A stretch of DNA of 64,000 bases from Dactylis glomerata (taxonomy: Eukaryota; Streptophyta; Magnoliopsida; Poales; Poaceae). The stretch covers positions 243,486 through 307,485 of the forward strand of contig QXEO01000244.1 of the NCBI GenBank assembly GCA_007115705.1. Reading direction: 5' to 3'. The number at the start of each line of letters is the position of its first letter. Positions within the stretch are counted from its first letter, which is position 1. A program made the position numbers and the translations under genes. The notes under the pieces are model-generated. The model was given only the letters and a program-made list of their open reading frames with translations. It did no database searches and was not told the DNA's origin. Below are positions 1-10,828 of the stretch, piece after piece.

Positions 1-329
1 CGGCCATGTCCTAGCAGGTGCTCATGCACACTAGCAGCGTCGTCATGGTCCTCATGATGGCGTGCCTCAACAGCTACACGTAGCCCATTAACCGACTTCA
101 GTCAGTTGTTGTATACTAGCCTGGAGATCGTTAACTTGCGTTTGCATAGCAGTAACAATCGCATTAGTGGCATCTACTTTCATTTGGATAGCTTGAACAT
201 CAGTATCAATACTGTCAGTGGACCGTTGAATCACTCCTTGCAAATTATCATGGAGGTCCTCATAGTCCTCCATGTGACAGGAGTATCATCATCTTTCTTC
301 TGCATCACATCAAGAGAACTAGTAGACAT
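1..329 (-). pseudogene. Element K: 5' end of a Ty3/gypsy gag (broken)
   Basis: The minus strand opens with an ATG at 327-329 in the same context as the gag start of elements A and E. The first codons read MSTSSLDVMQ and then a DDTPVTW motif like the DDTPVIW of A. A small deletion near 270-280 shifts the frame. The frame that continues from about 273 keeps the gag N-terminal coiled-coil pattern (VQAIQMKVDAT, then MQTQVNDLQ) until a stop at 88. The rest of gag lies left of the window. Gag would form the cytoplasmic particle; this copy cannot be translated intact. Family assignment rests on clear similarity to 19250-19505. Confidence 0.75.
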
Positions 330-1682
330 GATTAGGAGGTTAGTGCAATAAATCAAAATCTGGTGTGGTGGACACTCGCAACTCAATCAAAACTAACAAG
401 AAAAGGTGAATCTTACCATTCCAAAGTCAATAGCTATGCTTACCAATTCAGATAAATGACCAATGCACTGATGTGATGAAGTGAATAACGAGGGTAGAAG
501 AACAATCACATGATGAACCAGGAGTATAAGGTGGAGCTGTAGGTATGGTATCCTAACTACACAGAAGACAATTCCTAGTACTGGTCATGTGAAAATACCC
601 ATGGAAACACATACAGTGGAGATAAGTGGGGCAAAGAAACTCTGAAAATGAGCTCAAAGCTAATGTAAGTCGGAGTAATGCTTGTGTTACAATGCACAAG
701 AGAGACACTAGCAATGGCTCAAAAAAATAGGCAGAAGATTGCTCAAGCTACAAGTGCACACAAGATATTACCAAGGCATCTCAAGCTTGATGGAGCAGCA
801 AAGTTTTTTGCTATGAACTATCGCATACTTTTTTGTACAATTATTTTCTCTTTTATATTTTTTGAACTTTTTTCTCTTGCTCCACTTACTTATGCGACCA
901 CAAGATACAAAGCACTGAAAACCAAAGAGCAGCATGTCGATCAAAAATATGCTAGTCTCCTATGGGAAAGATTCCTACACAATGCTGTCGAAAGGCTGTA
1001 GCTATCGCTTCCAAAGATATGCAGAAGGTACGCTATGTGGAATCAGTGTTTAAGAGAAAACAAAAACAACACCAAAACTAGAAAACATACCACGGTAGAA
1101 AAACTGCTCAAAATGGTGGCGCGGCAGAGATATACGGCAACGGAAACACACATAGCAGCGAATAGCGGAGAAACACTATCGCGGCAGAAAAATCATTGGG
1201 AAGTGTGTCATGGCAGGGATCACGCAGAGCACGCGCACAGCAGCACACCACTGTAGACATAGCAGAGCTTCTGCTCGGAATTGTGCCGCGGCAGGAAACT
1301 TGGAGTGGCGGATGTGTTTTTTTATCAAGACCGATCGGATCAAGGAACAAGTGTTCTCCTGAGACTCTCTGTGAGATCGATTAGCGACGGGGCAACGAGA
1401 TGAGAAGTTCTCGATGCAGCCAGACTACTCAGACGAGAAAACAAGCAACAACACCTAAACCCTAAGTGATGCAGATACCACCAGAACCTAGACTCTATAA
1501 CTCAGAATAGAAAAAGAAGGTAAACGCAAAGGAAAACAACCAGCAACTAAAACCAGACTCCGATGCAATCTAGGCTATGGTAAATACTATGAACCCTAAT
1601 TTTTTTTACTTTTTCTTTATATAACGGAAAAACAAAAATTGCGGGATGGATTTGGTGGATACTTACCGAGGAAACCCGAGAA
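330..1682 (-). repeat. Element K 5' leader (untranslated)
   Basis: This stretch has no credible ORF. It matches the leader of element A (19506-20644) and, in reverse, the leaders of E and F: the segments around 535-660 and 960-1040 are recognisable counterparts of 19698-19830 and 19960-20050. It lies between the gag start and the primer-binding site, as expected for the leader RNA of this family. Confidence 0.75.
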
Positions 1683-1755
1683 TCTAATACCAAGATGATA
1701 TGGGGTGGCTCGATCTTCTCAGCAAGCAAGGCGGCGGTGATGATGATGATGGTAA
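1683..1755 (-). repeat. Element K primer site and 60-bp LTR stub
   Basis: The sequence ending at 1692 is the reverse complement of TGGTATTAGATT, a primer-binding site of initiator-Met tRNA type. After a 3-base spacer, 1696 begins TGATATGGGG, matching the U5 end of the A/E LTRs (TGATAAGGGG on this strand). LTR similarity continues through the CAT-repeat segment to about 1755 and then stops, so more than 90% of the LTR is missing. Confidence 0.7.
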
Positions 1756-1764
1756 TTTTTTCTA

Positions 1765-2716
1765 GTTACGTGTGTACGCTTGAACGCTCTTGATCAGACT
1801 ACCACGCTATTTTTGTCTGACACCAAGCGTTGGCTATCGCTCCGCAACCTATCTTACTACTTCTCCCGCAATGCTGCTGCACGCCCTTCCCACCTTGGCC
1901 GCGACCTGTTGCAGCTTCGCGCCTGTGTCCAACACCATCCTAGGTCTGCTGCAGCACACGTTTAGCCGGTTTAGCTGCTGCGCCTCTTTCACAACAAAAT
2001 TTCTACTAGTTTCTCTGCAGCGTCACATCCTCATCAGGTTTGAGTCTTTCTCATTTTCTTTTGACACTGATTCCACATAGCATACCTTTCCGCATTATTT
2101 GGAAACCATAGCTACAACCTTTCGATATATTGTGTAGGAACCTTTCCTCCGAGACTAGCATACCATTGCTCGGCAGGATGCTCGGTCGGTTTTCTAAGTG
2201 CTTTACATCTTGTGGCCGTATACAAAATAGGAGTGAGAGAAATAAAATAGTTTTTTTAAAAAAGAGTTGTATAAAAAAACGACAAAAGAAAAAGAGAGAT
2301 TTAAAATAGTTGAAAGTTTGTTGCTCCATTACACAATTTTGAGAGGCCTAGTTCATCATTTGTGCACTCGTAGTTTGAGCAATCTTGTGCCTGGTCATAT
2401 TGAGCTATTGCTAGCGTTTCTCTTGTGCATTGCAACACGAGCATATACTCTGACATATCTATATATATTTGAACTCACTTTTCAGAGTTGCTTTGCCCCG
2501 TTTATCTCCACCGTATGTGTTTTTGTGGGTCTTGTCATACGATCAGCTCTAGGACTTGTATTTTGGTGTAGTTAGGTATCCATACCAAGCCTCGCCATAT
2601 ACCCTGGTTTGTCGTGTGATAGTTTTCTTATACGCTTGGTATTCGCTTCATCACATCCATGCACGTATCAGTCTCGACAAGTGGTAAGCATTTATTATTC
2701 ACTTTGGAATGGTAAG
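1765..2716 (+). repeat. Inverted second leader of the K/E family
   Basis: From about 1780 the plus strand carries a leader of the same family in the opposite direction to 330-1682. The segments 2060-2150 and 2385-2716 match 42790-42905 and 42940-43275 of element E, including the stretch ending TGGAATGGTAAGATA. Similarity stops at about 2716, roughly 80 bp before a gag start would be expected. No primer site or LTR precedes it; it abuts the LTR stub of K. A short AT-rich segment (2220-2335) has no counterpart in E. Confidence 0.65.
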
Positions 2717-4465
2717 ATACTGATGCTTCCGCTAAGTTGAGACTCCAAGAGTAGAGTGTTTAGCATAGGTAAGCTTGATTTTCTCCACGAAGGTGACTCG
2801 AGGGTTTATATCGAACTCTCGGGGAATTGTGTGTAAATGGATCCTTCTTGTCCTTCTTCTAATAACCTGCAAGGTAAAATAAATTTTCTTTGTGCCCTCA
2901 ACCTCACCAAGTGGTTGTCAAGCACAAGGTGTGTGTAAGAAAACAAAACTAAAAATGAATATGCAATATAAAATAAATAAATATGCAAATGCAAGAGCGC
3001 CAGAAAATCTTTTGCCGCGGGAATATGCAAACTAAAGTAATATGGAATGCAATGATAAACTATAAAAGATATGGTTGCAGTGTTTTGGGAAATTTGTGAA
3101 ATGCAATAAAGGAAATGTTTTTGTATTTATGAAATTAATTATGACTGAAAATAAAAATAGTGGTAAAGTGAATGCAAAGTTGTTTCTTATAATAAAAAGT
3201 GGACCGAGGTTCATGGGTTCACTAATGCACTCTCTCATAAAAGATATGGCGAACAAAAGAACATACAATTAACATAAACGGTTGCAACAAAGTTCACATT
3301 TAAATGAATTCATATGGGCATCACGTCCTATATAGAGATGTTTTGGTCATTCGTCTCTCTCATACTCCACCAAGATGGGAATTTAATCTGGATACCTCGG
3401 TATTAAGATAAACTCAGAGCATAGCATTAAGCACAATGACCTAAAGTTAAAATAAGAACATGCTAGATCTAGTCGCGGATACTCAGGAAGGTCACGCTAG
3501 AGATACCCTATAGCATGGTATTTTTTTAATCCCTAGTGAGGCAACAAAGTAAGGTAAACACCCAAGTGAATCCAAAGGACTGTCCTCCCTGAAAAAATCA
3601 CCCCCCGTTACTCCAACTAATGCACACGTTGCCCCACACACGCTCTCATAAACATGCTTGATCATAACAAGTAAATAAGAACAGGGTACATTATATACAT
3701 CTACTCATACACTAAAATTAAAGAACAATTGCAATTTCATATATTACTCATAGAAAGATCCACCATAAAAGTGATACAAAGATGGCCATAATCATGTTAT
3801 GTAGCTCATATGGCGCTAAGACGGTAAAGAACAAGAGAGAGATACAATTAGCTACTACCACAAAACCGTAGTCCAGAGGTGGACTACTCCCCCTTCATCT
3901 TGGTGACGAAGGTATAGTCAATGGAGGGGATGGAGATCACACCGGCAGCGCCCCGCCGGTGTTTTCCCTTCCAATCTTTGATCTCCCAGGCTTTTGTTTT
4001 GTGTTTGTGTGTTTCGACGGCGCTCTCTTTCGCGACCCACAGGGGGACCCTTTTTATAGATGGTTTTAGCTCAAGACGCATCCAACGATATGAAGATCGA
4101 CGGCATCGGAGCTACAAGGGGGAACGGGTAGGCCCCATGCGGCCCAGGCATCTGGCCGCGTGGGCCATGCCCGTTTGGCCCTCGTGGCTCCCTTGTTGCA
4201 TCTCCTTCGCTCCTAAGTCTTGTTCCGTGGAAAACTCATTCCCCCAAAATTTCAGGTAATTTGGACTCCGTTTGGGTCCCTGAAAGTTAAAAACATAGTA
4301 AAAGAGATTTTCTGGCTTTCCAAGGTTAATTCAATAAAATTAGGGAACATATGAATTATTCCCAATAATCATCAAAAAGCATGAATATAACCAATATATG
4401 ATGCAAATAAGGTGGAATATCAAGTGGTGAAGTGCAAAGATCATGTATGCATTTTACATGTATCA
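2717..4465 (-). repeat. Element L: 3' LTR (left boundary uncertain)
   Basis: The right boundary is well supported. The strand reads ..TACATGTATCA then ACATCCCCAAGCTTA, the reverse complement of a polypurine tract (TAAGCTTGGGGATGT) followed by TGATACATG, the usual start of long grass gypsy LTRs. The LTR body is AT-rich with a GC-rich patch at 3930-4230, probably the promoter/U5 side. No ORF looks real. The left edge is set only by where the inverted K leader ends, so the LTR may be truncated there. Confidence 0.55.
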
Positions 4466-4783
4466 ACATCCCCAAGCTTAACATATACTCATCCTCAATT
4501 ATAAAGGTGATAAAACCAACATGAGCTTTGTACTATACTACTATCTAAGATATCAAAGAAGATTATTGCTGCTACACATAATTAAATGATTCATTCTATA
4601 AATAAGTAGCAATATGCAAGATAGATTATCAAAGGATATCAACATTTCAGTGTAAGAATGTCTAATAATGATTCACAAAGCAAAACATAGAAGAAAGCAC
4701 TATGGACCAAATGTATGCAAAATGAAATAAAACAAAGTAAAGACATCCTATAATGGTCATAAAGTATTCTTCTAAAAACTGAA
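4466..4783 (-). repeat. Element L: polypurine tract and 3' internal sequence
   Basis: This is non-coding internal sequence next to the L polypurine tract (4466-4480 on the complementary strand). It is AT-rich, with no domain recognisable. It ends abruptly at the TGATAAGG terminus of B at 4784, so B inserted into the internal region of L. The five bases before B are CTGAA; the matching copy would lie right of the window. Confidence 0.5.
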
Positions 4784-5720
4784 TGATAAGGGGTGGCAGG
4801 ACCTTCTCGTGAGTGACGCGATGATGATGATGGCAGCGGATGAATGTCAGGGATAAATTGGTATCACCCATGAACTCTCCTTGCTTGAACCCTGATGCCA
4901 ATGCAATAGCCCTCAAACCCTGTAGGATATTCACGACTCCACACACTTGCGCACATAGCCGTCGACCATGAAATGGTAGTTTGCAATCTACTAATTCCCA
5001 ATGGAACAACAGATCACACTAAACTTGCAGTAGTATATCACCAAATCTAGATGAATTGGTGCGGAGGAATTCAGATGAATGCTTACAGGAGTTCAACGAA
5101 ATAGTCTTTAGTCTAAACGTGGTCTAACCCTAATTGAGGGGGCGCCCAGGGGTACTTATAGGTGGCCGGGCGTCCTCAGCAATGACCTGGCCCAAAACCT
5201 ACCTGGTTTGGGCCCAAACTGACTTGGTTCGACTCAAACGGGTACATACCGACCCATATATGGGTTCGGCCTAATTTTAGCACGCATGCCATGTGTGTGG
5301 CGCACCTCGTGTTGTAAGCAGTCCTCGTGCGCCATCACGTGCTTGTGCTCATCCAGATTTGATCTCCTTCACGTGGTGATGTCCTCCATGCTTGTGGCGC
5401 TGGCCTCCCTCTCCTCCCGCGCGCTCTCTTGCTTGATCACCACATCGTGCTCCATGTGCTGCATCTCCTCGCTCCCTCAAACCCCTTCTTCTCCAATGAA
5501 CCTGATCATACATATGAGCAAAGACTTAGGCAGTATAAAATTCTCAGTATAATAAATATCAGATTCAATGAGGAGTGAGTTCACCTGCTGTTGTAACAAC
5601 TTAGCACGGGCTCGGGTAATTGGTCCAATCCTAATCTCATCATTGGACTTATCTTGAGTAGCAACAATAGGATCCTCAACAGTATGTGGAGATAGCTGTG
5701 TTGTAGGGATGTCCTCATCA
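4784..5720 (-). repeat. Element B 3' LTR (937 bp)
   Basis: It begins TGATAAGG and ends CCTCATCA on the plus strand, i.e. TGATGAGG..CCTTATCA in the element sense. It is preceded in sense by a purine tract rich in G (5721-5745 complement). The inner part matches A and E LTRs in short blocks (5140-5290, the CAACCTGGTTTGGGCCC region, and the terminal region), with considerable divergence elsewhere. The polyprotein frame continues into it. Confidence 0.85.
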
Positions 5721-6787
5721 TCTCCCTCCCTCCCCCCTCGCTTCAAAAGGCGTCGACCTCGACGCTCCAAGGTCATCTCCATCATATGGTGATAAATCAG
5801 CAACGTTGAAACTGTTGCTAACACCACCAAACTCAGCAATAGGATTATCAATCGAGTAAGCATTATCATTGATCTTTGCAATCACTCTATAGGGACTAGC
5901 ACCTCAAGGCGTCAACTTGGAACGCCTAAGCAAAGGAAATCTGTCCTTGCGCAGGTGCACCCATACCATAACACCGGGATGAAAAAGAACCTGCTTTCTT
6001 GACATGTTGCGAGCAGCAGCAATATTCTTCCCTTTCTTCTCAATAGCCTCTCGTGTCTTCTCATGAATTTTCTTCACAAAATCAGCTCTCTTTGATGCCT
6101 CCATATTAACTCTCTCATGCAATGGAAGAGGCAACAAATCAAGTGGTGTAATAGGTTTGAAGCCATACACCACCTCAAACGGACAAAGCTGAGTAGTAGA
6201 ATGTACCACCCTTTTGTATGCAAACTCCACACGCGGCAAACAATCTTCCCACTCCCATAGATTTTTCTTGATCATTGTCCTCGGCAACTATGACAAAGTT
6301 CTATTCACCACCTCGGTCTGGCCGTCAGTCTGGGGATGACATGTAGTGCTGAACAACAGCTTCGTTCCCAGCTTTCCCCATCAGGTCTTCTAGAAGTAGC
6401 TCATGAACTTGACGTCCCTGTCAGAAACAATAGTCTTGGGCACTCCATCCAAACGTACAATATCCCTGAAAATAGTTTAGCCACATGCGATGCATCGTCG
6501 CTCTTATGACATGCAATAAAGTGTGCCATCTTAGAGAATCTAACCACTACCACAAATATAGAATCATGACCATGTTTAGTTTTTGGCAATCCTAGCACAA
6601 AATCCATACTAATATCTTCCCATGGTGTAATAGGTGCAGGTACTGGTGTATACAAACCGTGAGGCTTCGACTTGGACTTGGATGTGTTGCACACAATGCA
6701 GCACCGCACATACCTGTCCACATCATGCCTCATTCTGGGCCAAAAGAAGTGATCAGCTAGCATGAGTAATAAGAGCAAACCTCAAAC
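5477..6787 (-). pseudogene. Element B integrase and C-terminal tail (broken)
   Basis: This is a degenerate integrase. In sense order it shows the zinc-binding H-H-C-C region up to [13 protein letters not shown] (about 6660-6800), the catalytic-core start [14 protein letters not shown] (about 6600), the [13 protein letters not shown] strand, and after a frameshift the segment [24 protein letters not shown] (about 6160-6230), typical of CRM-type integrases. The tail contains [16 protein letters not shown] (about 5580-5640), lying inside the 3' LTR as in A and E. Frameshifts or stops at about 5890, 6290-6400 and 6780 break the frame. Integrase would join cDNA to the chromosome; this copy cannot. 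Confidence 0.8.
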
Positions 6788-8236
6788 CTCCAGCATGTGA
6801 TTCCTGCCATAAGAGCAAACGCAAAGACGACTCCGGAACACGTAGTTTGTTAGCTTGAAATAGAAACACATCATGTATGTGATATTTCTCCCAAGCGTTT
6901 TTCAAAGCACACAAACGATGTGGTTCAGCAAAATCATGATCAGTTGCATAAAGCTCACAAATACTCTCTAAACCAGGAATATTAATATCAAGTTGTGTCA
7001 ATAACATATTCTTCCTAGATAGAGCATCAGCAACCACATTATCCTTTCCCTTCTTATGTTTGATGATGTATGGAAAAGATTCAATAAACTAAACCCACTT
7101 AGAAAGGCGTCTATGCAGGTTGGATTGTGCTTTCAAATATTTCAATGCTTCATAATCAGAATGTATGATAAACTCTTTTGGCCACAAATAATGTTGCCAA
7201 ACCTCAAGAACTCTAACAAGTGCATAAATTCTTTATCATAAATAGGATAATTCAGTCTAGCACCAGATAATTTCTCAGAAAAATAAGCAATAGGACGTCC
7301 CTCTTGCATCAAAACGTCCCCTCTGCCTATACCACTAGCATCACATTCAACTTCAAATTGCTTTGAAAAATCTGGCAATGCAAGTAAAGGTGCAGAAGTA
7401 AGCAAATGTTTTAATTCATCAAATGCACGATCTTGGGTTGCGCCCCACACAAAAGGAACACCTTTCTTCGTTAACTCATTTAATGGTGCAGCAATAGTAC
7501 TAAAGTCTTTCACAAAACGGCATAGAAACCAGCAAGACCGTGAAAACTTCGTACTTGACTAACATTCATGGGATTAGGCCAATCTTGAATAGCAGCAATT
7601 TTAGATTGATCTACCTCTACTCCATGCTTAGAAACAACATAACCTAGAAATATGAACTTATCTTTTGCAAATGTGCACTTCACGCAGCACTTGCAAAACT
7701 TGTCTAATATGAGCACAGTGTTCAGTTTCATTGTGGTTGCAAATAAGTAGGTCATCAAAATAGACAACCACCAAATGACCAATGAACTCTCTCAAAACAT
7801 GATTCATTAAGCGCATGAATGTACTAGGTGCATTAGTAAGACCAAACGGCATGACTAGCCACTCATATAAACCAAATTTAGTTTTGAAAGCAGTTTTCCA
7901 TTCATCTCCTTCTTTCATGTGAATTTGATGGTAACCACTACGCAAATCAATTTTAGAGAAAACAGCAGCACCACTCAATTCATCTAACATATCCTCGAGA
8001 CGGGGAATAGGGTGATGATATTGAATAGTAATGTTGTTTATAGCTCTACAATCTACGCACATGCGCCATGCACCATCTTTCTTAGGCACCAAAATCACAG
8101 GAACAGCACAAGGACTAAGAGAGACACAAATGTACCCTTTATCCAGAAGAGCTTGCACTTGTGCTTGTATCTCCTTCGTTTCGTCGGGGTTGGTCCTGTA
8201 GGGGGCGCGGTTGGGCAAGGAGGTGCTAGGTATCAA
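6753..8236 (-). pseudogene. Element B reverse transcriptase-RNase H (broken)
   Basis: Reverse transcriptase begins in sense near 8236 with [18 protein letters not shown] and includes [48 protein letters not shown] and the catalytic VVYFDDLLI (about 7740-7765). A frameshift or small deletion near 7660-7720 removes the segment that reads [10 protein letters not shown] in A. The connection [13 protein letters not shown] follows, then RNase H with the ECDASGIG motif (about 7330-7350). The RNase H copy reads GRGDVLMQE where A has [10 protein letters not shown] further break near 7140 precedes the fragment ending at 6753. Identification by comparison with A and E is secure. Confidence 0.85.
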
Positions 8237-8604
8237 GTTGATCTGGTGCTTGATGCCTCATAGTGGTGGCAGCCCAGCAGGTACCTCTGCCGGAAAAACA
8301 TCATCAAATTCCTGAAAACAGTAAAGACACCAAGAGAAACAGGTTGCATATCGTTAGACAATAAACCTCGCCTTTGTACATGAGCACAAGAGGCATGGCT
8401 GTAGGATCCTCACTACTCTCATGTCTTCTTTGGTGGCTAAAACTAACAGATTAGGCACTCCCTCACTTTTCGTTATATCACTCACGGCTGTTGCATTATC
8501 TCGTGGAGGTAGCTGTTCGAGTTTCACTTCAGTCTTCTGACGAGATTCATTAACAATTTGCTGCGGTGAAATAGGCAGTAGGTTGATTTTCTTGCCCTTG
8601 AACT

Positions 8605-8892
8605 CTAGGTGATAAGTATTGGCTCGACCATTGTGTTGCCATGTCGATCATAGAGCCATGGCCGACCCAACAAGAGATGACAAACCGTCATAGGAACCGG
8701 ATCAAAATCAATAGAATCCTTATATGACCCTATCTCAAAGTTCACACATACCATGTGGTGTACCTTCATCTCACCATTGTCACTTAACCACTGAATATAA
8801 TATGGGATAGGATGAGGTAAATATTTCAAACCTAGCTTAGCACATAACTCCTTACTTGCGAGGTTGCGGCAACTTCCGCCATCAATGATCAC
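8605..8892 (-). pseudogene. Element B retropepsin fragment
   Basis: The minus strand encodes the protease core with the active-site motif [17 protein letters not shown] (here [13 protein letters not shown]) and the downstream HLLLGRPW motif that marks the C-terminal half of Ty3/gypsy proteases. In A the equivalent region is continuous with gag and RT; here it is cut off by frameshifts on both sides (about 8900 and 8600), so the protease is isolated and presumably inactive. The enzyme would process the gag-pol polyprotein. Confidence 0.8.
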
Positions 8893-8899
8893 CTTGCAA

Positions 8900-10271
8900 G
8901 CTTTATTTGGACCAACTAGTGCCTTGGTTTGAAACAGGTTGCAGCACTAAGAATCAACATTGGGCTGCACACTCAATGTACGTGGAGAGACAACAATAAT
9001 AGGAGAAGAATCAGCATAAGCATCTTCACCTTCATCCTCGGAACCAAAAGGATCAGCATCATCTCTGGTCTCATATCTGTTCTCAGTAACTACTATCACT
9101 TTGTTGTTGGGACAACCTCTTTTCAAGTGTCCCTTGTCGCCACACGGATCACATACTTTCTCACTAGCATGAGTAACAGAAGCACTCGAACCAAAACTAG
9201 CAGCTAGTGTGGTAGCGGGATGCTTGGACTATGCTCCAGAGGGCGCTGTCCTAGTGGAGGAGGAGGGGCAACTAGGAGTCCCCTCAAGTGGCGCTAGGGT
9301 AGGGTTGGAAGACGCCCTGGAAGAGTATCGGCTGGCTAGTGAAAAGTGAGATTTTTTTGCGCCTCTTCAGTGAGCTGTGCCTAAGCCTCCATAGCATGGG
9401 AAGCAACTAATTCATATCATTGTAAGCATGATGTCGGACGTTGTTCTTGATAGTAAGTCTGAGTCCGTGCAAAAACCGCTGCATAATCATCTGAATAGAC
9501 TCATGAACTCGCGATCTCTACATCAATAGTTCCATCTCCTTGTAATAAGCATCAACAGTCAAAAATCCTTGATTTAGCTGTGTCGATCTATCAAAAACTG
9601 AACACATAATTGGTGGGTACAAAATGAGCCTGCATGATTTCCTTCATCTCTCTCCATTGCAAAATAGGAACCTCACGAGCTGCTCGTCGTTGTTTCAGAA
9701 TATTATCCCACCAACGCAATGCATAGCCATCAAATTCTGAGGACGCAAGTCTAACCTTTTTATCTTTAGTGTAAGCATGCAAACACCATAGTGTCTCGAT
9801 CCATAGCTCCCAAGTAAGGTAATCTTCCACATCACCTCTGCCATGAAATCAGGGTATCGAGAACTTTGGCTTCCCCAGATAATCGTCTTCAGTAGGGATT
9901 ACACGTCGGGCACCAAGGACTGGTGGTAGCCAACCCTGTTGTCCAAGACCACGCCCACGGCCATTGGGGCCTAGCAGATTGGCATTTTCAGGGAAACTGT
10001 CATCAACAGCAAGCTCATCAGCAGGTTGCACAAGTGGTGGTGCAGCGGGCTGACGCAACACGACAAGAGATTGGGTCAACTGATCAATGCTTTGCTGGAA
10101 AGTAGTGAACTGAGCCTGCATAGTTGCAACATTTTCTGCAGTGCCTTGCAGTTGCAGGTGTAGTACCTGATGTGCATTCACACCCTCGTGAGCAGAACGC
10201 TCCAACACACCCTCCAAATGTGTATGCATACCCTCAAGATCCTTCCAAACCACAGGTGTATCAGCCACTTT
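8900..10271 (-). pseudogene. Element B gag, main part (broken)
   Basis: In sense order: the N-terminal region from 10271 (ADTPVVWKDLEG, continuing directly from the 13 codons at 13687-13725), a coiled-coil-like stretch (MQAQFTTFQQSIDQL), a GRGRG-containing linker, the capsid-like core (about 9591-9830) with DYLTWELWIETLW and FDGYALRWWDN, and a CCHC zinc knuckle at about 9110-9166 (C-D-P-C-G-D-K-G-H-L-K-R-G-C). Stops and frameshifts occur near 9845, 9590 and 9200. The reading in 10272-10640 that runs on from this ORF is LTR sequence of J, not gag. Confidence 0.8.
10267..10271. repeat. Target-site duplication of J, left copy (CACTT)
   Basis: CACTT lies immediately left of the TGATAAGG terminus of J and is repeated immediately right of J at 13687-13691. 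Joining the two flanks restores the gag frame of B. Confidence 0.92.
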
Positions 10272-10828
10272 GATAAGGATCACGCCGGCGATCCTTGAGT
10301 TTTGTCCCGATCTTTCACAGCGAGTCAACCAGATAGATAATCTTCCAATCACGCGATGAACGCAGCCTGAAGAAGAGGAACAAATCCAGCAAGCAACATG
10401 AAGAGAATCAACACGCCTCAAACCTGAGCCTGATAATCCTTGATGAACACAAGAACCTTCACAGCAATATATTTGATAAGATAGATGACGGCAGCGCCAT
10501 CCCCGGAGGGATGCTACACGCAGCACACAACTCAATATTTTGTCTAAAATTCTGAACCCCCTAAACCCTAGACTGCTGGCCTCCTTATATAGATGGCCAG
10601 AAAACTGTTGGGCTTGGACAGGCCCAAACCCAAAACACAAATAAATCTAAGTGCCCACAACTAGACCTAGCTACGAAATAACATAGGCATGAATATAAAT
10701 TGCTGACACAACCTTAGACTAATTATTACATATCATAGGTCGTCCTGGCGTGCCAATATGCAACGAGCTTCCCTCAGCTTGGTGGAGTCCTGAAATTGGG
10801 CTTCACCTCCTCCGTCGTGCCCATATCA
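10272..10828 (-). repeat. Element J 3' LTR (557 bp)
   Basis: On the plus strand it runs from TGATAAGG to CCATATCA, i.e. TGATATGG..CCTTATCA in sense. The purine tract (complement of 10829-10845, mostly C on this strand) precedes it in sense. A TATA box (CTATATAAGG in sense) lies at 10583-10592. The end of the gag-protease frame extends about 18 codons into it, to 10774. Confidence 0.88.
10583..10592 (-). promoter_or_regulatory. TATA box of the J LTR
   Basis: CTATATAAGG in sense, about 237 bp into the LTR. The identical box in the inverted LTR is at 13369-13378. The start of transcription, and hence of the R region, is expected some 25-30 bp downstream. Confidence 0.6.

Noticed and set aside
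3921..4259. 112-residue ORF in element L
   Set aside because: It lies in the GC-rich part of an LTR, with no motif and a competing ORF on the other strand.
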